A DNA stretch of 64,000 nucleotides from Cardiocondyla obscurior (taxonomy: Eukaryota; Arthropoda; Insecta; Hymenoptera; Formicidae): contig NC_091887.1 in the NCBI RefSeq assembly GCF_019399895.1, positions 2,418,001-2,482,000 of the forward strand, in the 5' to 3' direction. Under the pieces are notes generated by a model. The model was given only the letters and a program-made list of their open reading frames with translations. It was not told the origin of the DNA and ran no database searches. The position numbers and the translations under genes are program-made. Every line of letters starts with the position of its first letter. Within the stretch, counting starts at the first letter, position 1. This document shows positions 1 through 9,071 of this stretch, piece after piece.

Positions 1-978
1 ATAAAGATTATTATATTGTTAATAACTGGACTCGCGTCCAGTCGGATATTTATAGGATATCGTGTGCTGTCTGGGAACGTACTTACGTTGCATAAGCGTC
101 ACTGGTGTATGCCATACTTTTTAACTTATTAATATTTGCGGCTGTACCTGCAATACACACACAAGACTATATATTCTGTGTCAATTTGAATAGATTTGCT
201 GTATTATGAAGTGTGTATTAGCACATTATAAATTTAAATACGGCTAAAAGCTCCCTGAGTACTCGCCGCGACCATGTCGGATTGTCAGAAACGAGATATT
301 TACATGCTAAAACTTCGTCTGTTCTATTATCGAACAAACAGATATTTTAATAAAAAAATACTTTAAATTACTTTAGCAAACTCGTAACATACAACAGAAA
401 CTTTTTTTTTTTTTCCTTGGAAGGTTGAGTTAATAAGCAGCCGTTAAATAAACGTGATACAAAATGCAGTCACACATGTACACACACAGATAAAATAAGC
501 GTGGCTATAATTTCATTTAAAGTCCCATTTTTCGAGTGTAAAGTTGTAAGAAATACTTTTTTTTTATTTATCTGTGCAATGTATATGTATGCACCAAATG
601 GAAGCACTGCAATGCATTTTTTTTTTGTAAGAAAAGCTCGCATGAAACAGATTTGATGCTGGGAGCTGGGATTAAATTATAAGGTATAATTAATCTATGA
701 GGTATCCTGAACATGTCGCGTTTTATTGCTGTTAAAGACATATTAAATATAGACGATTGAAGGTAATGAGTGTTAAAAACATTAAGTAAAACGTACGACG
801 TTGAAAAGCCAAATAATCGGAAGTATTCTATCAGCTCTGATATACTATTTTCTATTTCTGTCTTTTGCAAATAAAAAGCATAAAATGATAGAAATATCGA
901 TTTCTTTATAATCACTTTTTAAAATATAATTTACAAGTTATAATTTTTTGCAGTTGGTGCAATTAATAGAAACTAAAC
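1..978. other. AT-rich stretch downstream of MLF, no gene seen
   Basis: This is the probable MLF 3' UTR plus intergenic DNA. It is AT-rich with several poly-T tracts (about 401-415, 556-566, 618-626). The 115-codon open frame on the minus strand at 568-915 has no recognisable domain and a low-complexity F/Y/L/I composition, so it is not called as a gene. A possible alternative MLF terminal exon, with an acceptor-like site read on the minus strand near 307, would add only a serine and a methionine before a stop. Confidence 0.5.
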
Positions 979-2837
979 TTACCTTGAAGAGGAAGGTGAA
1001 AATTTTGCTTTCGTAGGATTTAAGGACCTTACATTACGTCTAGTAGAAGGCAGCCATCGTCTATTAGCAAGTTGACTACAAAGTATAGGATAACAAGACC
1101 AATATAAATAAAAGAAACGGAAAATATGTTCTAATAAAAAAGTAAGTACCAATGTAACGAACGAAAAATGGCAAAAGTGAAATAATGCAGGGTAAAAAGA
1201 ATATTTTAAAGATTTAGATCAGTGCTTGGAATTAATAGCTTTTTTTAAACTAATTTTCGAAATAATGCTTAGCGTATTTTACTATTGCTTTTAAGATGCA
1301 GTATTATTAATTCCAAGTACTGATCTATACTTCGCCAAATGAGAACCCAGAATCGGAGCGCGTATAAGCAGGCGAAATAGAAAGAATATATTTTACAGTA
1401 CGCTCTTCTTTCGCTCCATAAACGTTTTCCGTTTTTTAAGCCTAACGTATATATAATAGAACATGCGAGTTTTCAATTTACTAGTGCAATAAAATATAAT
1501 TTTTATACTTTACCTTCACGAACAAGGTTTTACTTATTAAATAATATGCATTTTAGCTAAGATACTAACCTGGCTGGAGGATTTGTAGGTGGTGCTGGTA
1601 AAGCTAATTGTTCTGAAGCTGGATAAACATTATTAACAGTAGTTGAATTTGCACCATCGATCGCACCAACAACACGACGTGTACGTGATTGCCACTCGTG
1701 ATTAAAGCTCTCTGCTTCTTCTACATTAAGTACAAAAATAAAAAGTGTAAAAAATTTATAATATACAAATAAGATTTCTTTTGTACAAATTATTAATAAG
1801 TTTTCATTATTTGTAAGAGCGCGGAAAAAGTACCTTCATCAAGATTAATAAATTCTTGTCTTTCTTCTTCATCACCATGATAATTTCGTTCTCTTTCAAG
1901 GATATGTGCTCTATCACCAATATGATGACCAATAGCCATTTTCTTAGTTCCAGTACGAGAATCACTTACAGTCTTTTTAGTTTCTTTAATACCACCAGGA
2001 GCCATTCTTGTAGATGTAGTTTCTTGATATACTTGTGGGCGGCCGTCTGGACCACTGGACATAGTCATTACTGATTGGCTCATAAATGAATGACAATTTC
2101 CATTACCTCCCATGTTCTCCTGTATATTTAATATATAACTTGTAGTAAATCATGTACAATAAAATATATAAATTAAACATTTTCATTTTTAATACTGAGA
2201 TCTATATTTCTTTTAATTTTTTATTAATTTTTTATTTAAACAATTAATCAATATTTTTATTATTTTATAATTAACTGTCTTTGCTACTTACAAAACCCAT
2301 TCTTCCAAAGTGAGAATCAAATAGAGAGACTGGCATATCACTATGAAGATTTCTACCATAATGAGGCATAAGTGCATTTTGTCCCATCATGTCAAATGGA
2401 TCAGAGAACATGGAATTCATCATGCTGTTCATCTGTCTCATAGTGTTATGCATGGATCTGTATTATGTGAATAAACAACATTATTAAAACAACATTAAAA
2501 ATAATTAAAAAAAAAAAATTGATTTAATAAAAATTAAAGTTTGTTGATTATAAATATATTATTATAATTGGTCTCGAATTAGGACTGCGATCTTGATAGT
2601 TTACGTCAAAAATCAGATAATTATTGTATGTAACGACGTGCTGCCTTTTTTTTTCAATATATATTAAAGTATTAAACGATTAAGGTAGAGTGACATTACG
2701 AGCGAGAACGATCCGAGTTCAGTGCTAAGGGGAAGCAGCAAATGGATGTGCGTGTATCCGTGGTCAAGTCGTAGCAAAACTTACCCAAACATATTAAACA
2801 TATCGTCATCACCCATGAACGATCGAAATAGCGACAT
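979..2837 (-). CDS. Mlf: Myeloid leukemia factor (MLF) family protein, 5 coding exons
   Basis: Five minus-strand exons join in phase: 2785-2837, 2292-2457, 1834-2119, 1570-1720 and 979-1060. They total 738 nt, giving a 245-residue protein. The N-terminus starts MSLFRSFMGDDDMFNMFG and is followed by a Met-rich segment (MHNTMRQMNSMMNSMF), then the conserved MLF core with SSGPDGRPQVYQET, KETKKTVSDSRTGTKKMAIGHH and GDRAHILERERN. This core is the hallmark of the family. The tail contains EAESFNHEWQSRTRR and LALPAPPTNPPA. MLF proteins shuttle between nucleus and cytoplasm and act as co-regulators of transcription factors (RUNX/Lozenge in flies) with chaperone partners; this is family knowledge. In the last exon the stop TAA overlaps a strong donor (AGG TAA GT at 979-984). 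A further 3' exon is therefore possible, but the stop used here keeps the reading frame whole. It is head-to-head with DPH3. Confidence 0.93.
1215..1327. repeat. Inverted-repeat (fold-back) element in MLF intron 4
   Basis: A 23-nt arm beginning TAGATCAGTGCTTGGAATTA at 1215-1237 is repeated in inverted orientation at 1305-1327 with a single mismatch. The loop is about 67 nt and AT-rich. It lies wholly inside the intron between MLF exons 4 and 5. It looks like a small non-autonomous MITE or fold-back element; no coding capacity is present. Confidence 0.7.
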
Positions 2838-3409
2838 TTTGAGGAATGTCTTGGGACGCTTGTGCTTCAAAATTCGAAAAATTCACCTGCACGATCAATA
2901 GACGGAGGATTTTCGACTCTACGGACAAGAATGGCCGAACTAGGAGCGAGTCGAACAACTGGAACGAGGGGAGAAGCGAACAAGTGCAAGTAGACGTGAG
3001 CACTTTTTCCACTCGTGGAAATTTCCAGACCGTCCGGAGATGAACGCAGAATGCCGTAAACTGTACGTATAACGACTGACGATGCTCTCGCGAGGCTCGC
3101 GTCCGTCAATGGCGTACAATGTAAAGTTGGCCGCGTGTCGAGGCACTTTCGGGACGCAGCCATCTTTCTAGTGGCTCCAATGGCACACGCAGCCAATCGG
3201 TGGCTTGCTTTCGGATCGAAAACCTAATACACAATGCGACAAAGCAGATGGTGGAAAGGAGATTTCCGGTCTCCGAGTCGGATCATGTATCCGCTTGTTC
3301 ATATGCGAAGCGTACAGCATGTGCTCATGGCTACGTGTAACGGTCAGTTTCTCGATGCTTCTCTCTCGTTAAATTACGCTGACGGTGTGCGGTAAAGTCG
3401 ATCACAGAT
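2838..3409. promoter_or_regulatory. Bidirectional promoter between MLF and DPH3
   Basis: The start codons of MLF (minus) and DPH3 (plus) are 572 bp apart. The interval is less AT-rich and richer in CpG than the flanking introns. It carries two CCAAT-type motifs, CTCCAATGG near 3176 and AGCCAATCGG near 3201. No other gene is supported in it. Overlapping open frames on both strands here are what random GC-rich DNA gives. Shared promoter use is inferred from the geometry. Confidence 0.6.
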
Positions 3410-3673
3410 ATGCCAGATGTAGTTTATTACGATGAAGTAGAAATCGAAGACTTCGAGTATGACGAGGACGAGGAGATGTATTACTATCCGTGTCCGTGTG
3501 GCGATCAGTTCCAAATATCTCTCGTCGATCTTGCGGCTGGCGAAGTAGAAGTTACGTGTCCCTCTTGTTCCCTCGTGATCAAAGTAATTTACGATAGAGA
3601 GCTCTTTCGAATTAAGCAAGAGGAGCTCGAGAAGAAGAGCAAGAAAAAAGATTTAGCAGTTGAAAAAGTTTAA
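3410..3673 (+). CDS. Dph3: DPH3 / KTI11 CSL-type zinc (iron) protein
   Basis: This is a single-exon gene of 87 residues, the usual length of the family. It starts MPDVVYYDEVEIEDFEYDED and carries the four metal-binding cysteines of the CSL domain as CPC (residues 28 and 30) and CPSC (residues 50 and 53). The family signature (YYPCPCGDQFQISLVDL, then GEVEVTCPSCSLVIKVIY) is intact, and the tail is Lys-rich. DPH3 is a small cytosolic redox protein. It delivers electrons to the Dph1-Dph2 radical-SAM enzyme in the first step of diphthamide synthesis on EF2, and as Kti11 it supports Elongator-dependent wobble-uridine modification. A poly(A) signal AATAAA follows at 3721-3726, 48 nt after the stop and only about 95 nt before the next start codon. 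Confidence 0.96.
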   Translation: MPDVVYYDEVEIEDFEYDEDEEMYYYPCPCGDQFQISLVDLAAGEVEVTCPSCSLVIKVIYDRELFRIKQEELEKKSKKKDLAVEKV

Positions 3674-3819
3674 GGTAAATTAATTTATTTCTGGTTCGTA
3701 CGAACCGAGCACTTTGTTTAAATAAATGTACTCTGTATTTGATGTATTTTGTTAATATTTTGCAAGATTTACATGTGAATATATGTTATATTAGGAAATA
3801 CGAGGTATCCGCGAGAACA

Positions 3820-4479
3820 ATGGCGGGGCGCAATAGAAAGCCTACCATGTCCTTTTCTATAGAGCAGTTGGGTATTTCTAAAGGGGAGACATTACCAGCA
3901 CCAGTTTTGCAACCGTCTCTAAGTTATCCTCAATTAGATTGCAAGCCTCAGCCTATCCAGCTAACTACTGAAATAAGTTATCTTATAGAATTGAAAAGGG
4001 ATTTTACGGAATATATGCGAGAGTCACCGAATAATGTGCAGGCTTCCATATTGAATGAAGATATCGAACGATTCTGCGAAGACATCGAGGATACTAATAC
4101 AGAACGTGATAAGTCCAAATATGAAGCATATTACGATTGGGATATAATGCCAATTGAATTAAAATTATCGAGAAAACGAAAATCTCGTCAGCAAAATGTA
4201 AGCTGGAGTAAAAAGAAGAAGGATATGGATATTGCGAAAAAGTTAGCAGAATTGGAGAAAACGGAAAACGTACACCAACCTGTGGAGGAAGAGGCTAAAG
4301 AAGAAGGGAACGAAGAAGAGAACAATGAAGGAAAGGAGATAGGAGATCAGGTTAAGGAGGATGAAGAAGAAATAGACGAAATGGACGATGGAACCGATTA
4401 CGCAAATGAATACTTCGAGAATGGCGACAATTATTACAGCGAAGATGACAATGACGACGATCAATTTTTTGATACATAA
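3820..4479 (+). CDS. Polr3g: RNA polymerase III subunit RPC7-like (POLR3G/POLR3GL family)
   Basis: An unspliced frame encodes 219 residues. It starts MAGRNRKPTMSFSIEQLG, matching the MAG-R-G-R...F N-terminus of RPC7/RPC31. The middle has the family's ISYLIELKRDFTEYMRESPN segment, then KYEAYYDWDIMPIELK and a basic stretch RKRKSRQQNVSWSKKKKD. The C-terminal ~75 residues are almost entirely Glu/Asp/Asn, the acidic tail typical of this subunit. RPC7 belongs to the RPC3-RPC6-RPC7 initiation subcomplex of Pol III (tRNA, 5S, U6 transcription). An upstream in-frame Met at 3739 exists, but the intervening residues have no family similarity, so 3820 was chosen. The poly(A) signal is AATAAA at 4599-4604. 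Confidence 0.88.
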   Translation: MAGRNRKPTMSFSIEQLGISKGETLPAPVLQPSLSYPQLDCKPQPIQLTTEISYLIELKRDFTEYMRESPNNVQASILNEDIERFCEDIEDTNTERDKSKYEAYYDWDIMPIELKLSRKRKSRQQNVSWSKKKKDMDIAKKLAELEKTENVHQPVEEEAKEEGNEEENNEGKEIGDQVKEDEEEIDEMDDGTDYANEYFENGDNYYSEDDNDDDQFFDT

Positions 4480-4624
4480 AAATTTCTATTACGGACAAGG
4501 AAATTCGTTCTATCACTACTTCAGAAGCAATGGCTGGTTTTTAGGATTAAGAGGTGCTCTGATTTTTTAATACCAACGAGCTGTCGTGAGTATATTGGAA
4601 TAAATATTAATTAAAATTTTGTTA

Positions 4625-5105
4625 TACTACAAAAAACCACGCGATATTTTTTAAGAGGTCCCAATTATAAATTACGAAAAAAAAATCATGTGACTTACCA
4701 ATCTGCATGAGCATCGGCGATACTTATTTAAAAGTAGCTTCGTCGATACTAGAAAAAACTACGTAATATTTTTTAAGAGGTCTCAATTATAAATTACGAA
4801 AAAAAATCATGTGACTTACCAATCTGGATGAGCATCAGCGATACTTACTTAAAAGTAGCTTCGTCGATACTAGAAAAAACTACGTAATATTTTTTAAGAG
4901 GTCCCAATTATAAATTACGAAAAAAAATCATGTGACTTACCAATCTGCATGAGCATCAGCGATACTTATTTAAAAGTAGCTTCGTCGATACTAGAAAAAA
5001 TTACGTAATATTTTTTAAGAGGTCCCAATTATAAATTACGGAAAAAAAATCATGTGACTTACCAATCTGCATGAGCATCAGCGGTACTTACTTAAAAGTA
5101 GCTTC
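4625..5105. repeat. 121-122 bp tandem array, four copies
   Basis: The phrase TTAAGAGGTCCCAATTATAA recurs with starts at 4651, 4773, 4894 and 5015, giving periods of 122, 121 and 121 bp. Copies differ by only a few substitutions and A-tract length changes. Read on the minus strand, every copy contains GATGCTCATGCAGATTG (one has a single change) followed directly by a strong 5' splice-site sequence GTAAGTCAC (plus-strand 4691, 4812, 4932 and 5055 regions). The array starts about 145 bp downstream of the Pol III subunit stop codon. Confidence 0.9.
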
Positions 5106-5301
5106 GCCGATGCCTGATGCCTATCCGAGGCCTACTCCTCCTCTCAGATGAGACGTGTCGAGTCATCCTTCCGTGTACAAGTCACTCGCGAACGGGCCCG
5201 GATCAATTATTGTTGCGAAAATTAATTAATATATTCGCAGGTTATTTTTTGACACTCCTGTAAAAGAAAATCCTGCAAAGGAAAATAATTAGTAGACTTA
5301 C

Positions 5302-5345
5302 CAGTCTGCATGAGTGTCAGCGAAGTTGTAGAATTCTGCCGGTGA
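5302..5345 (-). other. Exon-like module A in the satellite (44 nt, both splice sites)
   Basis: Read on the minus strand, an acceptor ending ATGTTACAG precedes 44 nt, and a consensus donor GTAAGT follows. One frame reads SPAEFYNFADTHAD. The same module recurs in four more satellite units (5646-5695, 6159-6202, 6946-6989, 7290-7333). Because 44 nt is not a multiple of three, joining two copies would hit a stop, so a long repeat protein is not supported. It may be a relic of a captured exon or a cassette in a non-coding antisense transcript. Confidence 0.45.
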
Positions 5346-5645
5346 CTGTAACATAAAAAGGAAAATATTAATCTAGACGTGCCAGTAAATTAATAATATA
5401 ATTTATAAAAAGGTACACATTTTTTTTTTAATAAGGGTTTAATTTTAAAAAATTCATACTTAAGAGTTGCTCCGCCGAAGCATGATGCCTATCCTGAGCC
5501 TACTCTTCCTCTCAGATAGGACGTGCCGAGTCATCCTTCCGTGCACTAGACACTCGCTAACGCGCCCGGATTAATTACTGTCCCAAAGTTAGTTAGCACT
5601 CCTGGAAAAAATAATTCTGCAAAGAAAAATAATTAGTAGATTTAC

Positions 5646-5695
5646 CAGTCTGCATGAGCGTCAGCGTCAGCGAAGTTATCGAATTCTGCCGATGA
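5646..5695 (-). other. Exon-like module B (50 nt, with in-frame 6-nt insertion)
   Basis: This has the same acceptor (ATGTTACAG) as module A and a donor GTAAAT. The module reads SSAEFDNFADADAHAD. It has six extra nucleotides (GACGCT) relative to the other copies, which keep the frame. Confidence 0.4.
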
Positions 5696-5815
5696 CTGTA
5701 ACATAAAAAAAAAAATATTAATCTAGATGTGCCAGTAAATTAATACTATTAATTATAAAAAGGTACACATTTTTTTTTTAATAAGGGTTTAATTTAAAAA
5801 AATTTATACTTAAGA

Positions 5816-6015
5816 GTTGCTTCGCCGAAGTATGATGCCTATCCAAGGCCTACTCTTCCTCTCAGATTGGACGTGTCGAGTTAGATTTGCTTCGCCAAAG
5901 CATGTTGCCTATCCTAGGCCTGCTCTTCCTCTCAGATAGGACGTGTCGAGTAAGAGTTGCTCCGCCGAAGCATGATGCCTATCCTGAGCCTACTCTTCCT
6001 CTCAGATAGGACGTG
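5816..6015. repeat. 70 bp minisatellite, 3 copies
   Basis: Three consecutive units share ATGCCTATCC...TCTTCCTCTCAGAT.GGACGTGTCGAGT, with the phrase GCCTATCC near 5836, 5907 and 5977. Each unit has a short inverted pair CCTATC / GATAGG around a pyrimidine-rich loop. The plus strand of each unit ends its pyrimidine tract in CTCTCAG, a good 3' splice-acceptor match. Confidence 0.85.
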
Positions 6016-6158
6016 TCGAATCATCCTTCCGTGCACTAGACACTCGCGAACGCGCCCGGATCAATTATTATCGCGAAAATTAATTAACTGTTGCACGTTA
6101 TTTTTGGGCATTTTTGTAAAAAGAAAATGCTGCAAAGCATAATAATTAGTAGATTTTC

Positions 6159-6202
6159 CAGTCTGCATGAGTGTTAGCGAAGTTGTTGAATTCTGCCGAT
6201 GA
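6159..6202 (-). other. Exon-like module C (donor site lost)
   Basis: The acceptor ATGTTACAG is kept and the 44 nt read SSAEFNNFANTHAD. The donor has changed from GTAAGT to GAAAAT, so this copy could not be spliced as a normal exon. Confidence 0.4.
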
Positions 6203-6321
6203 CTGTAACATAAAAAAGAAAATATTAATATAGACGTGCCAGTAAATTATTAATATTAATTATGAAAAGGTACACATTATTTTTTTAATAAGGGTTTAAT
6301 TTTAAAAAATTCATACTTATG

Positions 6322-6800
6322 AGTTGCTCCGCCGAAGCATGATGCCTATCCTAGGTCTGCTCTTCCTCTCAGATAGGACGTGTCGAGTTAGATTTGCTCC
6401 GTCGAAGCATGATGCCTATCCTAGGCCTGCTCTTCCTCTCAGATAGGACGTGTCGAGTTAGATTTGCTCCGCCAAAGCATGATGCCTATCCTAGGTCTGC
6501 TCTTCCTCTCAGATAGGACGTGTCGAGTTAGATTTGCTCCGCCAAAGCATGATGCCTATCCTAGGTCTGCTCTTCCTCTCAGATAGGACGTGTCGAGTTA
6601 GATTTGCTCCACCAAACATGATGCCTATCCTAGGTCTGCTCTTCCTCTCAGATAGGACGTGTCGAGTTAGATTTGCTTCGCCAAAGCATGTTGCCTATCC
6701 TAGGCCTGCTCTTCCTCTCAGATAGAACGTGTCGAGTAAAAGTTGCTCCGCCGAAGCATGATGCCTATCCTGAGCCTACTCTTCCTCTCAGATAGGACGT
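6322..6800. repeat. 70 bp minisatellite, 7 copies
   Basis: Seven units repeat with an exact 70 bp period; for example GATTTGCTCC recurs at 6461 and 6531. The middle copies are almost identical, while the first and last resemble the single copies found in the neighbouring long units. This fits local expansion by unequal exchange. Because 70 is not a multiple of three, the open frames seen across it shift from copy to copy and are not taken as coding. Confidence 0.9.
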
Positions 6801-6945
6801 GTCGAGTCATCCTTCTGTGCACTAGACACTCGCGAACGCGCTCGGATCAATTATTGTTGCGACAATTAATTAATATTGTCGCACGTTATTTTTTGACACT
6901 CTTGTAAAAGAAAATCCTGCAAAGGAAAATAATTAGTAGACTTAC

Positions 6946-6989
6946 CAGTCTGCATGAGTGTCAGCGAAGTTGTAGAATTCTGCCGGTGA
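6946..6989 (-). other. Exon-like module D (identical to A)
   Basis: The 44 nt with acceptor ATGTTACAG and donor GTAAGT are identical to module A, although they are 1.6 kb apart. The frame reads SPAEFYNFADTHAD. Confidence 0.45.
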
Positions 6990-7289
6990 CTGTAACATAA
7001 AAAAGAAAATATTAATCTAGACGTGCCAGTAAATTAATAATATAATTTATAAGAAGGTACACATTTTTTTTTAATAAGGGTTTAATTTTAAAAAATTCAT
7101 ACTTAAGAGTTGCTCCGCCGAAGCCTGATGTCTATCCTGAGCCTGCTCTTTTTCTCAGATAGGACGTGTCGAATCATCCTTCTGTGTACTAGACACTTGC
7201 GAACGCGCCCGGATTAATTATTGTCGCGAAAATTAATTACCACTTCTGTAAAAGAAAATCCTGCAAAGGAAAATAATTAGTAGACTTAC

Positions 7290-7333
7290 CAGTCTGCATG
7301 AGCGTCAGCGAAGTTGTAGAATTCTGCCGTTGA
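7290..7333 (-). other. Exon-like module E
   Basis: Acceptor ATGTTACAG and donor GTAAGT flank 44 nt that read STAEFYNFADAHAD. Compared with A and D there are two amino-acid changes and no frame change. Confidence 0.45.
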
Positions 7334-7560
7334 CTGTAACATAAAAAGGAAAATATTAATGTAGACGTGCCAGTCAATTAATAATATTAATTATAAAAAG
7401 GTACAAATTTTTTTAATAAGGGTTTAATTTTAAAAAATTTATACTTAAGAGTTGTTCCGCCGAAGCATGATGCCTATCCTAGGCCTGCTCTTTCTTTTAG
7501 ATGGGACGTGACGAGTCATCCTTCTGTGCACTAGACACTCGCGAACGCACTCCCATAAAT

Positions 7561-8230
7561 AGATTATCGTAATTAAAAACGCTCGAAAAAACCAGCGGCA
7601 CACCCGAAACAACCGACGAACCGTTTGCGATTCGTATTTTAATTGTAATATTTTTTTTTAATTGTAATCAGCGTGCGGCACTTTAATTTTTTATTGTACG
7701 ATGCACAGCAGCGAGGTTTATCTTGATGTGTAGCAGTTAAATGACAAAATTATATTGTATTGTAGATATTAAATTAATTATATGAAATAATAAAAAAATG
7801 TTATTAAATATCTGAAGCATTTAATTCAGAAGGAAAATTAAATTGATACCCTGGGGTTGCTCCGCTGGAGCAGGATACTTTTCCTGATTCTCCTTCTCCT
7901 TTCAGACGCATTGAACATTCGCGAACGCGCCCAATAAATTACCGTCACAAAAAATAATTTTTTATTTAACACCTTCGCGCGATTTAACACCTCGCTTTAC
8001 GTGAAGCAAGCCGAGCGATAGAGAACTAGTCAGCGTCGGTTTTAAGCGGATATTTTTTAAGATAAGATATATCTTATATATCTTTGATTCTATAGAATCA
8101 AATTGAATTAAGTTATCAATCAACGATTATATCGCATATTATCATTTGAATAAGAAAACGGATTAATACGCGAGTTAAAAATTATATGGGTAATTTATTA
8201 AATAAAATAGATATAGAATGTTACATTTAA
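7561..8230. other. AT-rich interval with a diverged satellite copy at about 7850-7960
   Basis: No gene is seen. At 7856-7950 the sequence GGTTGCTCCGCTGGAGCA, a pyrimidine tract ending CTCCTTTCAG, and CATTCGCGAACGCGCCC reproduce the order of blocks of the satellite unit at low identity. The rest is AT-rich DNA with poly-A/T runs. Confidence 0.55.
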
Positions 8231-8234
8231 AAGT

Positions 8235-9071
8235 TTAATTTTCGTGCATCGGGTCGCCGTCAAAATGGCGGATCGCGTGACCACGGTCGCTGAGCGCGCG
8301 CACGTTAGAATAACCGGAAGTTGGCGCGCAACTGAAAGGCGCTAGTCGCCAGCGGCCAGCGGGTTGATCGGTCGTGGAAGGAAGAAAAAGGAGAGGAACA
8401 GACGCAGAGCAGCGGCGACTGGCTGCTAAGCGGAGAAGAGCGGAGAGCAGGCAGAGTCCGATGGAGTAGGAGTGATGCGAGCGACGGGGCTTCATCCTTC
8501 TGGCTCGACCGACTGCTTTAACCTGCACTAGTCGAGAGGTTATCTTCCTCTTCGTACGTTGGAAGAAAAGAGGTGAACTCTAAACTAGTGCAGGTTAGTG
8601 CAGCCAGTTCAGCTACGAAAAAGAAAGGGGGGAAAAGAAAAAGAGAAAAAAAAAAAAAAAAGAAGAAGGCTAACATTGGCAATAAGCCTCATGGCCCCCG
8701 CGGGCTCCACGGCGACAGTTAAGTCCAGCTAGTCTGTGTTTTCCGTGTTCCAGTCGTTCCAGTCGTTTCAAGAGTGCCTGCTCCACCCCTCCGGATTTTA
8801 TTCCCCAGCGGAACGCGAGCTTCGTACCGAGGTGCTGCCACTTAGCGATTCGGAGTGTCGCCTTCCGGAGCGTCGCGTCCTGCCTCGCTTGCAACACGCT
8901 CGGGAAAACACACGGAGCACGGTGCCGTGCTGGGTGCGATTTGCGGATTGTGCGTGTCGCGCGCACGATCGCCGATTTGCCGCTCGCGGGAGAAAGAGGA
9001 GAGTGTGGTTGCAGCCCGTTATATGCGAGAGCTAAAGCGGAGTAATATAATGGTCTGATCGCGGTCCCAAC
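8235..9071 (+). promoter_or_regulatory. CpG-rich promoter and 5' UTR region of FCHo
   Basis: The base composition changes sharply from AT-rich to CpG-rich at about 8240 and stays so up to the FCHo start codon. A YY1/Pho-type motif CAAAATGGCGGATC lies at about 8257-8270. A fold-back element (8510-8605) and an A-tract (8646-8661) lie inside. Open frames on both strands here are GC-composition artefacts. The exact transcription start cannot be read from the sequence. Confidence 0.5.
8510..8605. repeat. Fold-back element, copy 1 (FCHo 5' region)
   Basis: AACCTGCACTAGT at 8520-8532 is repeated perfectly inverted at 8584-8596. The inner arms (TCGAGAGGTTATCTTCC and the inverse of GAAGAAAAGAGGTGAACTCTA) pair imperfectly around a loop containing CGTACGTT. 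The loop and inner arm resemble the element at 21252-21387, so both belong to one family. Confidence 0.7.

Larger units (their letters stand above)
5106..7560. repeat. Higher-order satellite with ~345 bp unit
   Basis: A composite unit of about 345-350 bp recurs. It consists of a GCTCCGCCGAAGCATGATGCC module, a short block TCATCCTTCCGTGCAC...CGCGAACGCGCCCGG, an AT-rich spacer, and a module containing CCAGTCTGCATGAG...GAATTCTGCC. The second module recurs at 5302, 5646, 6159, 6946 and 7290; spacing is 344 bp between neighbours where no minisatellite expansion intervenes. The 70 bp first module is locally amplified to 3 copies and to 7 copies, which explains the longer gaps. Similarity between units is high, so the array is young or homogenised. 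Confidence 0.88.

Noticed and set aside
300..308. Alternative MLF terminal exon (minus strand)
   Set aside because: It would add only two residues before a stop, and the unspliced stop at 979-981 already closes the frame. It is kept only as a note under the 1-978 entry.
3739..3819. Upstream Met start for the Pol III subunit
   Set aside because: The extra 27 residues have no family similarity, overlap the DPH3 poly(A) region and precede a canonical MAGR start.
6534..6725. Open frame MLRQSMMPILGLLFLSDRTC repeated
   Set aside because: It is produced by the 70 bp minisatellite, whose period is not a multiple of three; the frame is not maintained over the array.
4625..7560. Tandem repeats read as a CRISPR array
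   Set aside because: Units are contiguous and repeat as wholes, without unique spacers, in a eukaryotic context. This is a satellite.
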